Source: Corticium candelabrum
Taxonomy: Eukaryota; Porifera; Homoscleromorpha; Homosclerophorida; Plakinidae
DNA: 64,000 nt
Direction: 5' to 3'
Assembly: GCF_963422355.1 (NCBI RefSeq)
Contig: NC_085094.1
Location: forward strand, 5,803,770-5,867,769
Below are positions 13,201 through 64,000 of the stretch, in pieces. Each line of letters starts with the position of its first letter. Within the stretch, counting starts at the first letter, position 1. The position numbers and the translations under genes are program-made. The notes under the pieces were generated by a model that saw only the letters and a list, made by a program, of their open reading frames with translations, searched no databases and was not told where the DNA came from.

Positions 13201-14657
13201 TACTGGCATAAGGTGTTCCATATAAGTCAGTTTATTCAACAGATCTTGTTTAATTTATTACAGCACACAGAATACATGCTTTGAATGTTCAAACATTTGA
13301 AGTAAACTTGGACACTGTGACAGTAGCTGCATCCCAGAAAAATGTCAAAGCTAAGCCTTGGGAGTAGGAGTAAAAGATTAATGTTGACAGCTTCAATATT
13401 GCTGATGAGTAATAGCGGATGAGTAATAATTGACTAAGTAAATTGTGCAGGTCGAGTAACTTAATTTGGAAGTTAAAGTGGAAATTGAGTAACTCAAGAT
13501 TGGCATACTGCCATGTCCTTAGCTATCTGAAAGCAGCTTTAGTCCTGTAGCTTTTAGTTATACCGTTCTGTCGATAGTTTACGTAATTACTAACAAGACT
13601 CGGTGATCACTTACTGCATCGTTCGTCAAATTCATCCGAACCATCACTACAATCGCGAGCTCCGTCACATTCATAGTGTTTTTCAAGGCAAGCGCCATCA
13701 TCACATGTAACTTGGCCTACTTGGCAGCTTTGATCATGATGTTCTGCAATAAGAAACACAGCGTACATCAATGTATGTCTCTAGTGTTGATTAATTTTTT
13801 TCTAAAATTTACCACACTCTTGTTCATCTGAAGTATCTCCTGGTCCACATTGATAGACTTTATCACAAACATACTTTGCGGCGATACATCTTTTGCTAAC
13901 TTTACACTCAAACTCATGTGCGGCAACGCAGCTTTCACCTGCAACAGTCAGTATATACTGGTAACAACTTCACCTCTAGTATATTCGATCCGTGCGTCTG
14001 TAAGTTAGTACTAAGTAAAAGAGCCGTTGATCGTGCAAACTGCATGTTACTAGCTAGGCGTGGCGCCACTGGCGCCACACAACATGGAATGTGTATTCAT
14101 GAAGTGAGCGGTGGCATGCGGCGAGAGCGCTCACAAATGAGGGGCATGTGGTGGGTGTGTATCCTGAAATTGCGTAAGTGGTTGGCGCACCCCTCCTCCG
14201 CCCTTCCACTGAGTGGACACTTTTAGCTACCTGTAACTTGCTGGCACTCGACCAAAACCCCTCAAAACAAGGAACGCATGAAAGCATATCTACACTCTAC
14301 AACTTGTGTTAACGTTGAGACTAGCGTTGTAATACACATCGTGTTGGTTTACCGGAAGTATACGTACAGTAGGTGCGACGCCATGTCTAGACTAGGTTTG
14401 GTGTGTACTCCGCCTATCTCACTGCTGCATCGGTCTAGTTATATCAATGTTTTTCCTTGCGTTCAGTATCGGGCAAGCGGCAGATGGAACTTTCTTTGCC
14501 CTGCTAGATGACTTCATTGTGTGTGTACTGGTCGCGAGGAGCACACATCAAAACCAATCCTAATCAACACACAAGTGTCACAACACGACAGCTTACCTTT
14601 TGTCAGCAGCGTTGCAAGAAGCACGATGAGAAACCAGAGCGATAGGGACCGAGACAT
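9582..14657 (-). CDS. LDL-receptor-like gene 2 (right tandem copy), complete, 538 aa
   Basis: Type I endocytic receptor. Exons on the minus strand: 14657-14597 (signal peptide), 13938-13813, 13743-13615 and 12679-12557 (three LDLa modules), 12388-12255, 11800-11538 and 10681-10284 (six-bladed YWTD propeller), 10155-9997 (Ser/Thr/Pro-rich stalk), 9927-9834 (membrane helix, VVVVLVLVIVGLYLF), 9771-9708 and 9647-9582 (cytoplasmic tail). Lengths sum to 1617 nt, all phases agree, and the first stop is at 9584-9582. The tail contains DNPNY, an NPxY motif, which in this family recruits PTB-domain clathrin adaptors. There are no EGF modules beside the propeller, unlike vertebrate LDLR, so the architecture is minimal. 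It is a tandem duplicate of the gene to its left. The ligand cannot be inferred. Confidence 0.92.
10214..10265. repeat. (TA)n microsatellite
   Basis: A perfect TA run within the short intron between the propeller and stalk exons of LDL-receptor-like gene 2. Confidence 0.95.
10853..10960. repeat. Three tandem copies of a ~36-bp unit
   Basis: Three imperfect copies containing GTACAGTATACAGAGAGTCT, in an intron of LDL-receptor-like gene 2. The copies differ by a few substitutions. Confidence 0.8.
12715..12900 (-). mobile_element. Two 3'-end fragments of the Dong-like retroelement
   Basis: Two short segments (about 12740-12812 and 12842-12897) match the extreme 3' end of the retroelement copies at 36682-37479 and 53668-54638 (CTCAACCAGATC..TCTGGTTTGTAAA on the plus strand). 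On its own strand each ends in a TAA/AAT-rich tail (12722-12737 and 12823-12841). They are strongly 5'-truncated insertions in an intron of LDL-receptor-like gene 2. Confidence 0.75.
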
Positions 14658-15574
14658 GTGGATATTCGGAATGCAACTGACAGGAACTGTTGTGCCCTAA
14701 ACAAAATATTACCTAGACACTGTACTGTAGTAACTGGCTAGAAAGCCAACCAATAGGAGACGACAACGACGAGTCACACCCATTTGGCTGGAATCCAGAC
14801 GTTGTGATATGGCTTTACGTAAGCAAGCAGCTAGGGTATTCTGGTCTAGCAAACCGAATAGTCAAACGACAATTGCAAGATATATGTCTACATAGCAAAA
14901 GCGAGATTGGTCTACTATAGAAAATACTCTCTCTTTATTAGAGCGTGTAACTACTAGTAGTTACAAAGTATACCGAGGAAAGAATATAAGATCAAATGTG
15001 ACGTGAAAATGAAAGGTCAGCGCGTGACCGAGTGTGATGACAAGACTCCGATCGATGACATGCTCGTTCTCTCTAGTCGAAAGGTCTTGCTCTTGGTAAA
15101 ACCCCAACTTTTGAAACAGCAAGTCGCGCCTACAATATTACTACGTAGTGCCAGTTTGTTGTGAAGGCTCTAGCTAGACGAGTCAAAATTTCGACGTAAT
15201 TTCGTTTCAAGATTGCAGCGAGAAACGCGTGATACGGGCAGAACGCATTTAGCTAATTGACATTGTGCATGCAGTATTGTGGCACTTCCTCGTCCTGGAG
15301 GCAATAATGACTCACGTCGGCGGGGTCACAGAATCGAACAGCTGGGCTAGAGAAGGTGTGTTTACACTGTTTATTATTTATTTACATTTTCTTACATTCA
15401 TTTTATTTTAGTACATTACATCTAGTATTTACGACTCTAATATCACAGCTAGCGGAGCCTTCTAAAACCAAGTTAGCTAATTAGGTTCTTACGATTGTCG
15501 CGAAAAAATACGAATCTTTTCCTAGGGGCTATTCTAGTTGTAAAATGTAACTATCTAGATTCGTACAAAGCGAC
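14658..15574. promoter_or_regulatory. 5' region of LDL-receptor-like gene 2
   Basis: Upstream of the gene 2 start codon and far upstream of the divergent RAD54B gene. No repeat or coding similarity was recognised and no core promoter element is convincing. The call is positional only. Confidence 0.25.
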
Positions 15575-15582
15575 AGTCGTTT

Positions 15583-16459
15583 CAGCCTCGTACCAGGCCT
15601 CTCGCGCCGTCATGCCCGGTTCCCGTATAACACGACAACGCTGGAGAGGGTCTGGGATCATACCGCCTACTTTCTTCACCTAGTGTCACCCACGTCATCT
15701 AAGTGTCACCCACGTCATCTAAGTGTCACCCACGTCATCTAAGTGTCACCCACGTCACCAATGTCAACACTCTCATACTCTTAGTTAATTGAAGCTATCC
15801 TTCCATCAAAGTTATGCTAGCTGTGATATTCGATTGCATACATTCACTGTTACATTTCGTTCCTGTACAGCTGCATGAGAAGAGACCCACCTTGCCGCAT
15901 GGAAAGAGATTCATTCACAGAGGGAGCTCGATCCTGAGTTCGATTTACGTTATCTGAAGCTGTGAGGTGCAATGTGATTCGATCAGCAGTCTAGGTAGCT
16001 TGGACTAGGGATGCACTAGTCGCCGCTCTATTACTGTGCTAGGCTACGAGAACAATACAAATCGGGAAGCTCGAGTACGATTCGAGAACATTTGGAGCCT
16101 GGCAGAGCGTGCCGTCAGACACGGTGTTGACTTCCGCTCTAGAGTCTCTTGGAGAGGAAGTCCTCTTTCCCAGAGAGATTGGCAAATACGTAGAGCTTGC
16201 GTAGAGACAGGATACCAACACGGAAAGGAAACAAGTAGAGTACGAATGGAAGGTCAAGTCTGTTGCAAGACATTCCGTGTGATACATGAGAATAACTATT
16301 AGACTAATCGTATTAGTAGCCTGAGGCTTGGTGGCATACGAGCTAGTTTGATCATCTGATAGCATAAACGGTAGGCGGTATGATCCCAGACCCTCTCCAG
16401 CGTTGTCGTGTTATACGGGAACCGGGCATGACGGCGCGAGAGGGTCTGGTACGAGGCTA
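15583..16459. mobile_element. 877-bp non-autonomous element with long inverted repeats
   Basis: Inverted repeats of nearly 90 bp (about 15583-15671 and 16371-16459) are almost identical: both contain GTTCCCGTATAACACGACAA and GAGGGTCTGGGATCATACCG. An 8-bp direct repeat AGTCGTTT abuts both ends (15575-15582, 16460-16467). No transposase was found. An 8-bp duplication and CAG/TAG termini fit hAT or P-type elements; a 9-bp reading would fit a Mutator-like element. The interior has a 20-bp tandem repeat (15679-15758). A related, degraded fragment lies near 16635-16720. Confidence 0.8.
15679..15758. repeat. 20-bp unit repeated four times
   Basis: Near-perfect copies of AGTGTCACCCACGTCATCTA; the last copy diverges. 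It lies inside the 877-bp inverted-repeat element. Confidence 0.9.
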
Positions 16460-17252
16460 AGTCGTTTCACGTGACCGCAAAGTTCGCAATAATGCATGTG
16501 CTAGTTAGAGTCGTCAAAGTGCATGTGTTATTTATAGTCGTCAAGGTACAGTAATTTACAAGTACTGTAATAGCTATACATGAGAGTACACGTGTACTTG
16601 TAAATGTACGGGCTCTACATGTAAATAGTTTGGTTGCAATGTTCCCGTATAACTCTCGTCAGCACGAAAGCGATTGATTTCTAGATTCGTACCAGTCTTT
16701 CCCCGCCCCTGTCTAACTAATTGACTAAGTTCGCATGCCTTAGGATTACAGTAGGATGTCAGTAGACGGACAGACGGCCGGCCAATTGGAATGCAGCGCA
16801 TGCGCTCATTGTTCTAACGATGGCGTTGTGTCCAGGCTCCTTCTCACCCTCTTCAAAAACAGGTGCCAGTACTTGTGCAGCAGGTGTTCCGTATAGCCAA
16901 AAGTTTAGAATTCTAATGCTTCTTCATTTCGCACAGGAAAGTTCTGTCCAACAAGACCCGGCAATCGCAAACATGAATTACACTAGTACTTTTCTGGTAA
17001 ACAACTCTTTCTAAAACGGTTCTTGGATCTGATTGACGGTTGTCTCTGGTTGCAACGTATGACAAATCGAATACTGCTCCGTGAGGAGGCGTGGCACATT
17101 GACCGAAAGACGGTACGCGCGCTTAGAGAAAATAGGTATTGGGGCACACAAGGCATGACGAGTCCCGTATATTAAGTAGAGTCTAGGCGGTTGATTTTTG
17201 TACATCTGGCACTCAACGTTTGCGACTTCAGAATGAATTAACAATCACCGTA

Positions 17253-26933
<9,681 letters not shown>

Positions 26934-27045
26934 TTGATGTTTAGATAGACGTAGGTGATATCTGTTCTTCTGGATAGCACAAATGCTTGGACACAACTGT
27001 AGAGTAGATACACCTACAAAGCGGTCTGAATCTAGTTTGCTTTAT

Positions 27046-27176
27046 TAAGCCTATTACTGTAAATTGCTTTTATGGCCCTGGATGCCACGAATCTGGTTCA
27101 AAACTCTACGTCATACTGTAAAGTGCTTTTATGGCCCTGGATGCCACGAATCTGGTTCAAAACTCTTTACGTCACT
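27046..27176. repeat. Tandem duplication of a ~63-bp segment
   Basis: Two near-identical copies contain TTTTATGGCCCTGGATGCCA followed by CGAATCTGGTTC. They lie between the convergent 3' ends of RAD54B and NDUFAF2. No coding role is evident. Confidence 0.85.
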
Positions 27177-27484
27177 TGTTTGTTCTTCAGACGAATTTCT
27201 TGATGAAACTAAAGGAGTTGCTTTGCTACTTGTACCTACATCCGGAGGATACTATTTGTTAACCAATAGTCAGAGAAATTCTGCCTCAAACCTTTCACAT
27301 TCCGTACAGCTGCAGTAATACCGTCTGGAAAATAACCAAACACAAGGGTGGGAATGTGAATGGTAGCCGATGCAATTTATGCATCTTACAGACCTTCAAT
27401 TTCTTGCTCTCTCAGCTAACCACCAGAGACATTGAAACAGAAGGTTCTTTGAATTACCTGGAAACACTGAGCATACAAATTTAC

Positions 27485-28876
27485 CTGCTGATCCTTTTGT
27501 TCAATGTCTCTTGCTTTCTTCCGAACTTTTCCTAAACGCTCGTTTCCCCACTTCAGTTCCTAACAACAGAGTTTTTATGGTGATAGAGCAACTGAAAACA
27601 CATCTATTCATTCAGTGAACAGTATGTTATATTATTCATGCTACACTCAAAGCAATACAAATTTGTGCAAATGCTTTCAGTCTGAAAACAGTCTATAGAG
27701 CAAGCTGCGACTCATTAGCAGTGTATTTATGTCTTACCTCATGCAAAGGTGGATCCTCCCGGAGCCAACGGAGCCACCCTGCACACAAATGTGACAAACT
27801 TCATCATAGAGCCAACTTAAGGTAATAGTATGCAAAAGTATGCAAAATGATGATGCATATTCTGTAATGTCTGTTGCAACCATAGTGTTCACCAGTTACA
27901 ACAAGTTTCACACCATGTTGTGCATGCACTTTTTACTAATAGAAGTGTCTACTTGTAACAAAGGTATTGAGAAACCTATGAAGGCACTAAAACAAGCTGT
28001 TATTATTGGCAAACAGCGACAGCATCTCCAAGGTAGTAGAAACTCCCGACAGGAACTGGCTGCCCAATATTGTGTAATTGCCTAATACCCATTCAGACTC
28101 GTTAAATAACTTTGATATGTCTTGCTATCCACAGTACTACACCACTTTCTTTTCTCCACCTTGTCTGATCAATTCTTAAGCTTGTCTTATGAATCACGAA
28201 AACTAGGCAACACTTGGCAGTCTGTATGCCCACCCTATCTTTGTCTCTCATAAGGATGTAAACCAGTTGCCTTCTGAGATAACGAGGTCATGTACTGTCG
28301 GCGAACCCAGAGGAGCTCAACCTTTTCCCAGTTGTGGCTATAGATATGTGCCGACACCATAGCAGCTAGAGAATTTAGCTTATACACAGTCTGTGTGTCT
28401 TCTCCGTTCACAGAAAGCATATTATTAACTGAGCAAACTTACTTTCCCACTGAACAGGTATTGCGTCATTTGTGTACTGGTGAGCCTTGAGGACTCCTGC
28501 TGGTTTCATATATCTCTTTCCTCGACTATTTTCTACAACCACACAGATTACACAGTCAGCTTAGTAGTAGTAGTAACGCAGCAATTGTAGACATAGCTAA
28601 CTAGAATTCATGCATATGAGAATAGTTCTGTCAACAGAACACTTGGTACTGCTCTGTTCTCTAATTTATTGTTCCAGTTAACTTAAGTCACCTTAAGTTA
28701 ATGCCGTTTTCGACATCTGTCTTGATACATTTCTAAGCTGACGTACGTGTTTTGTAAATGAACAACAAACCTGTAGCAGAAACTTCATAGTACTTGTTAC
28801 CATAGAGATCTGTGCCTGCAAGTCTTGATGATGAAAATCCTAGTATTCTCTGTAGCGTTTTCACTAACAACGCCAT
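27485..28876 (-). CDS. NDUFAF2: NDUFAF2-like complex I assembly factor (mimitin), 3' end unresolved
   Basis: Small mitochondrial protein of the NDUFA12/NDUFAF2 family, needed for late assembly of respiratory complex I. Minus-strand exons: 28876-28771 (MALLVKTLQRILGF.., then GTDLYGNKYYE, the family core), 28532-28443 (SRGKRYMKP..PVQWES), 27778-27738 (WLRWLREDPPLHE) and 27559-27485 (ELKWGNERLGKVR..). Phases agree at every junction. The order GTD-GNKYY, then basic GKRY, then W..W...R..PP is the family hallmark. NDUFAF2 is favoured over NDUFA12 by the spacing and the lysine-rich C-terminal helix. The last exon and stop are probably at 27280-27400 but were not settled. It is head-to-head with EXTL2. 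Confidence 0.8.
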
Positions 28877-29438
28877 TCAACAGTGTACTAGAGTGTGTCC
28901 TGAAGGAACATTTAAGTACGAATAATAGTCATTCGGCAGGTGTGCGGCTTATACGGGACATTAAGTTCCGCGAGGCGAAACGGTCATCTTGTGCAAAATA
29001 GCGTCGAGACCTCTAGGAGACCACATCAAGGTAAAATTTAACGCTGCAAATGTCGGGGTGGTCTATAGCACTCCAACAGGATCTCACCAGTAGACAATAG
29101 AAAATTTTGTATTTGGCTTGAACGATTGTTTCAGTGCTGAGAAGTTGATAAAGACATCAGTGATTCACAATACCAGTGAGTCACTGTCTTTCTGCATGAC
29201 GCATTGCAGCATTTGCTTGCTGATACTGTAACTGCATATATCAGAGGTAGACACGTGCAGATGTATGCAAACGCTAGAGCTCAGAATTGCAAATGTATTC
29301 CCAGTATGTGCTTGTCGCAGATGTTTTCAATGTTGTACCAGATAGTACGTAAATTGATGTTGGACAAATGATTATTGAATGCCTGTCTGTACAGTCTGAA
29401 AGTCTGTCGGATATTAATTAATTGTCATTCCAAATTAG
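28877..29438. promoter_or_regulatory. Shared upstream region of NDUFAF2 and EXTL2
   Basis: 562 bp separate the start codons of two divergent genes, so both promoters probably lie here. No TATA box or recognised motif was identified; the call rests on gene arrangement. Confidence 0.45.
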
Positions 29439-31132
29439 ATGGACTCATGGCGAATGCCCACTCAAGGTGTAAGAATAAGTGTGATTGGACGATATCTAAG
29501 ATTATCCAAGCGTCAGGGTGGGCTGTTTTTATTGGTTTTCTTTCTATTCCTTGTGTTTTTGGCGTTTTGTGTGTCTACTCTGAATGGACTTCCAGTCGAC
29601 AAGTCAACTGGTTTGCCTCAGGGGAGCTTTGTTGGTCATCATAATTTATTGGAACAGAAATTTACCCTTGTCTTGCAAACATTCAACAGATCTGATTTGT
29701 TAATTAAACTGCTCAATCACTATAGCGGTATTCACCAGCTGTCTAGAATCATTGTTGTTTGGAACAATGTGGGTGAGCCACCACCTGTCAATGCCTGGAG
29801 AAAGTATGATCCCCATCCTGTTCCTGTCCACTTTATCCAGCAAGACCACAACAGAATGAGAAACAGGCTACATCCATTTTCAGAAATTGACACTGAAGGT
29901 GAGTTATTGTGATCGAATTTTGAGTGTACAGTATCCCTAGAATTGAAGCTATGCATTCTTGCTGTTTTTCCGTTGGTTTGTATGACTAATTGATGAGTGA
30001 ATCTAATTAACATTTGCTTTGTGGCAGTGAGCTCAGGCATAAATAGTTCTAATATGAATTAGCGACTATTTAGCTATGATTTGTTGTTTTATGCGTGATC
30101 TTGGTTTATGTGCTGTTTACACAATCATTAATTAGTGTGGGGAGTTAATTAAGTTGTACTGTATGTACTACAGATGGGAAGTTATTGTTTGGTATGCTAC
30201 TGATTTGTAGATCTGCAGTCTTGTGTGCACGGAATCTCAAGCAGACTGCAAAGTCTTGCTAGATGAATGACCTAAAAGGAAGGGGAACTTAGAATTAAGG
30301 AATCGTCTCTGTAGTCATGCCATTATGAAGTTACTCTGCAATCGTTTTTGGCATATGCTTTTGTAGCAATGAATTGTTTTTATACACTAGTGCCTCAAAA
30401 CTTTCTAAAACTAGTGGTTAATGTTTGTTTTAGCTGTACTCATATTGGATGACGACATTTTGGTTAGTGCAAATGACATAACATTTGCATTCTCTGTCTG
30501 GCAGGTGAGACCCATTTTATATAGAGTGTACTTTCGACGTAATTGTTGATCAACCCATATGTACTCTTTTAGCAATTTTCAGATCAAATAGTAGGATTTG
30601 TACCAAGAAAGCACGTGTTATCCGAGAACGGTGTTTATACTTATGGAAGCAGAGAACTGGAAGCTCATCCAAGAGATGTGTTGTATTATGGGGATCGGTA
30701 TTATTCTTTGGTATTGATAGGAGCAGCTTTTGTCCATTTTGACTACCTTAAAATGTTTAAGACAACAGTGCCTCAGGCTGTGAACGATCTCATCGATGAG
30801 ACTCAAAATTGTGATGACCTAGTCTTCAATGTAATGGTGGGAAAAGCACTAGGAAATCGAAAGCCGACAGGAGTCTACGTTCGGCCAAGTGATATGAGAA
30901 ATTTAGAAGCTGAAGCAGGTAATTGAAAGAAGTGTTGTGTAGCATACACATTTAATACAATAGAGATCGACTCTTTATAGAATCAGGATACAAGGGTATG
31001 TGGCACAGAGCTGATCACTTACTGGAACGATCCTATTGCCTGAATCGGCTGGCAAAAGTGTATGGACAATTGCAACTGCCATACTCGAAATTAGAGATTA
31101 CCCAGTTTTCTAGCTCAGCATGCAACAAATAG
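29439..31132 (+). CDS. EXTL2: Exostosin-like 2 glycosyltransferase, complete, 342 aa
   Basis: Golgi type II membrane enzyme of glycosyltransferase family 64. Vertebrate EXTL2 transfers GalNAc or GlcNAc to the glycosaminoglycan-protein linkage tetrasaccharide. Exons: 29439-29898, 30434-30504, 30573-30918, 30981-31132 (stop TAG), summing to 1029 nt with agreeing phases. Seen: a short basic cytoplasmic tail, a membrane anchor (GGLFLLVFFLFLVFLAFCV), LVLQTFNRSDLLIKLLNHY, IIVVWNNVGE, the metal-binding DxD motif in LILDDDILV, FSVWQQFSDQIVGFVPRKHV, DETQNCDDLVFN, GYKGMWHRADHLLERSYC. The length is close to the human enzyme. Motif identity is high enough to exclude the larger exostosins, which have an additional N-terminal domain. 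Confidence 0.95.
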
Positions 31133-32147
31133 TTCCAGTTGCATATATAATTATAGGAATATATCGAATCTGTCAGACTCGAGTTACTTCTCAGAACTCA
31201 CTGAGCAACAGTTAGTGCACTCATTGGAGCAGAGTGCTCGCAAATGTCGACTCCACCCTCGACATTATATTTCCTACAATCCACGCCCTAATTTCTTCTC
31301 TACCGCGCACGGTTTGGAATGGCAGTTCCGAATTAATTACACCGTGCCCTCCCGTCATGGTTATTTGCCAATTCCTCTTCTCCGAAATTCCACTCAAGCA
31401 GATGGACAGAGAAGAGTTAGGCCACTTAGCTTCAAAACTGTGTTACGTTGGTCGCCTAGTCCTTTGCGGCAATACTCTATCTACGGCTTCGGTAGTACGC
31501 TACTTGACAGATTGTCCGTGGCAGCAGACTGCAATTCGTTGTCAATTCGATGAATTGCCATGTATTAGTGTGCTCTCCTCTCGATTTTTTAGTGTCCGTG
31601 CGCAGCTGTGCAGTGGTACCGTCGCATTGCGCACGGATACACATGCATACTTGTGTCTCTAAATGTTTACTTTGGTAATCGAGTGTCTTGGCTTGCAAAC
31701 GATAGGGAACGCACCGCTCAACATCGAGCGGAAACCGGTAGCCTACTAGTGCTTGTATAATCACAACATTATGACGTTGCACACTGCCGCAGAAAGTGGT
31801 ATGTACTCATTGAGTAATTGCGTTCATCAGCTGCTACTAACGGTTTGGTGTTTGAATAGATTTGCGTAAGGCATTAGTGTCTTGTAGGTCAATCTGCGTT
31901 GAGGCCACAGTGGGCGTAATGCTATTTGCTCTCCAACGAGGTACGTTTAGTGGTATCCTTGAGTTGAGGATAAATAGGCGAGTATATACGGTCGTCGAAC
32001 AGAGAACGGTTTATACGGTTGTAAACGTCTCTGGTCTCTGGTCTGGACCTTTGCGAGGAAAAACAGCTTGTTGGATTTGAAATTCATCACTGGTGGTTTG
32101 TCTAGATTATCAGTGCGTCTTTTCATTCCGGTTGGTAGTCACACACG
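31133..32147. other. Between EXTL2 and ADAMTS: presumed 3' UTR and promoter
   Basis: Open frames up to 142 codons occur (31215-31662) in several overlapping frames, but none has a recognised domain or exon-like boundaries. Probably EXTL2 3' UTR followed by the ADAMTS upstream region. No repeat seen. Confidence 0.3.
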
Positions 32148-39423
<7,276 letters not shown>

Positions 39424-39681
39424 TGAATGACATACGCGCGTCTATTACATCTCTAGAGGCAAGCGACTACACATGGACACTCTTGATAAGAAGACTTGGA
39501 GGTTGGGAAAGCGTTAGGACGTATTATTAATTAATTGCGATTCAAACCCGTAATCTAATTTTGGTATTGACGAGCCGCTTTGCGTAAATGCCATTGTTTG
39601 CTGTTGTTAGGTGTTGTTTACTCTTTTATATACCGACTAAAGCTCCGACATCTGGGAACTAGTACGTTGTTATTATTAATT

Positions 39682-39687
39682 AATAAA
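39682..39687 (+). terminator. Candidate poly(A) signal of ADAMTS
   Basis: AATAAA about 260 nt downstream of the ADAMTS stop codon; AT-rich context makes a chance match possible. Confidence 0.3.
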
Positions 39688-39830
39688 ATATATGTGAGGT
39701 AAATATCAATGCTCATGTCGTTGTAATTAATTAATTTTAATAGGCGAGTTAATATTAATCGAATGGTGTAGACATGATACCACAGATGCGATATAACAAT
39801 ATAGTATACATATGGAAGATAATATTTTTA

Positions 39831-39956
<126 letters not shown>

Positions 39957-40741
39957 ATTGGTGTGCATGTCTGTGACAGACAGTCTATTCTCATCTCAAC
40001 ACTCGTTAGCTAATTAGAACACATCCTGCCTTCTAATCTAAGCTGTCGATGAATGTGACTTGCCAATGTGACGTCGATGCCGCTGATGTCCCGCCTCTTT
40101 GGCACCGATTATCTGGTGACGCGCTATCACCGGCATGTCTACGAGAGTGACTGAGAAAATTAGCAATCAATGTAACGAACGAGAAAGAAGAGAAAGCACA
40201 AAGCACAAACAAGAGAAGGATGTTAAACAAACGTAAGCGGCACCAGAAACATTTTCGATTGTAAATTATGCAAATTTACAATCGAACTTGTAAACTTGTA
40301 TTTTCGGCTGTAAATTATGCAAATTTTTTGTATGTAATGTAAATTTTTATACATTTTTTAAGTGTTTAGTGTAAATTTTTATATTGATTAATACTTGCCA
40401 CCAAAGTGGGGCAAGTCTAATCTAGGAAGCTATATCCCTAGACTGTACACATATAAAAAATGACCAACCCCCAGACCAACACGCGCGCTATCTAACAGAT
40501 TCATCTTTCCATTCTTCTCATTCAATTAATATTAACTAAACTCGAAAGAATAGCTCGAGCAAAGGCTCTCACGACGTCTTTTTTCTAGCATGCACTTCAT
40601 TTAACATCATCGTCTTTTAGTAGTTTACGGATTGTTAGTTAATAGTAAACAGGAAGCGCGGGAGAGGATTAGATTTATATCAAAAAGTTTGTCTGGCGCC
40701 TTCAAATTGCGCAGTACAGAGACGACGGATAGCTTGCGCTC

Positions 40742-64000
<23,259 letters not shown>

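Noticed and set aside
15679..15758. Possible CRISPR array
   Set aside because: Head-to-tail 20-bp units with no distinct spacers, inside a eukaryotic inverted-repeat element.
31215..31662. Overlapping open frames of 112 and 142 codons after EXTL2
   Set aside because: No family resemblance, and several frames are open at once. Treated as 3' UTR or spacer.

Overview
The window is animal nuclear DNA: all protein genes are split by spliceosomal introns, many only 54-66 nt long, and the gene set is metazoan (LDL-receptor family, ADAMTS with a PLAC domain, EXTL2, a TUT4/TUT7-type uridylyltransferase, RAD54B, NDUFAF2). Compact introns, a large variety of LINEs, SINEs and DNA transposons and very dense (CA)n/(TG)n arrays suggest an early-branching or marine invertebrate. 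A sponge or similar lineage is plausible, but the species cannot be fixed from the sequence alone.

Layout. 1-14657 (minus): two tandem LDL-receptor-like genes. The left copy runs off the window; the right copy is complete (538 aa from 11 exons). Their shared beta-propeller exons have identical lengths (134, 263 and 398 nt). The left copy's large intron holds a tRNA-derived SINE and a LINE reverse-transcriptase fragment that is itself split by a Tc1 element. 14658-17252: intergenic DNA with an 877-bp inverted-repeat element. 17253-26933 (plus): RAD54B, a SNF2/Rad54-family recombination translocase. 27485-28876 (minus): NDUFAF2, a complex I assembly factor, head-to-head with EXTL2 (29439-31132, plus). 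32148-39423 (plus): a complete 22-exon ADAMTS of about 1115 aa. 40742-64000 (plus, open at the right edge): a TUT4/TUT7-like terminal uridylyltransferase with a degenerate N-terminal and an intact C-terminal nucleotidyltransferase domain and a polyglutamine/histidine tail.

Mobile DNA. The introns, especially those of the uridylyltransferase gene, are filled with mobile elements. There is a nearly full-length but decayed Tx1/L1-like LINE (43605-49468), two truncated copies plus two tail fragments of a retroelement with an R2/Dong-type nuclease, two or three fragments of a second such family, two tRNA-derived SINEs, two TTAA-flanked MITEs, a hAT deletion derivative and other inverted-repeat elements. 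A recurring theme is that several retroelements are bordered on both sides by the same simple repeat: GATA for the Tx1-like LINE, TAA for the Dong-like element, TCTG/CAGA for the second nuclease family, TG and ATT for the two SINEs. This is the most interesting pattern in the window.

The host genes are not an operon and have no evident joint function. Exon coordinates were worked out by eye from splice consensus, phase and family similarity recalled from memory; no alignment was run.
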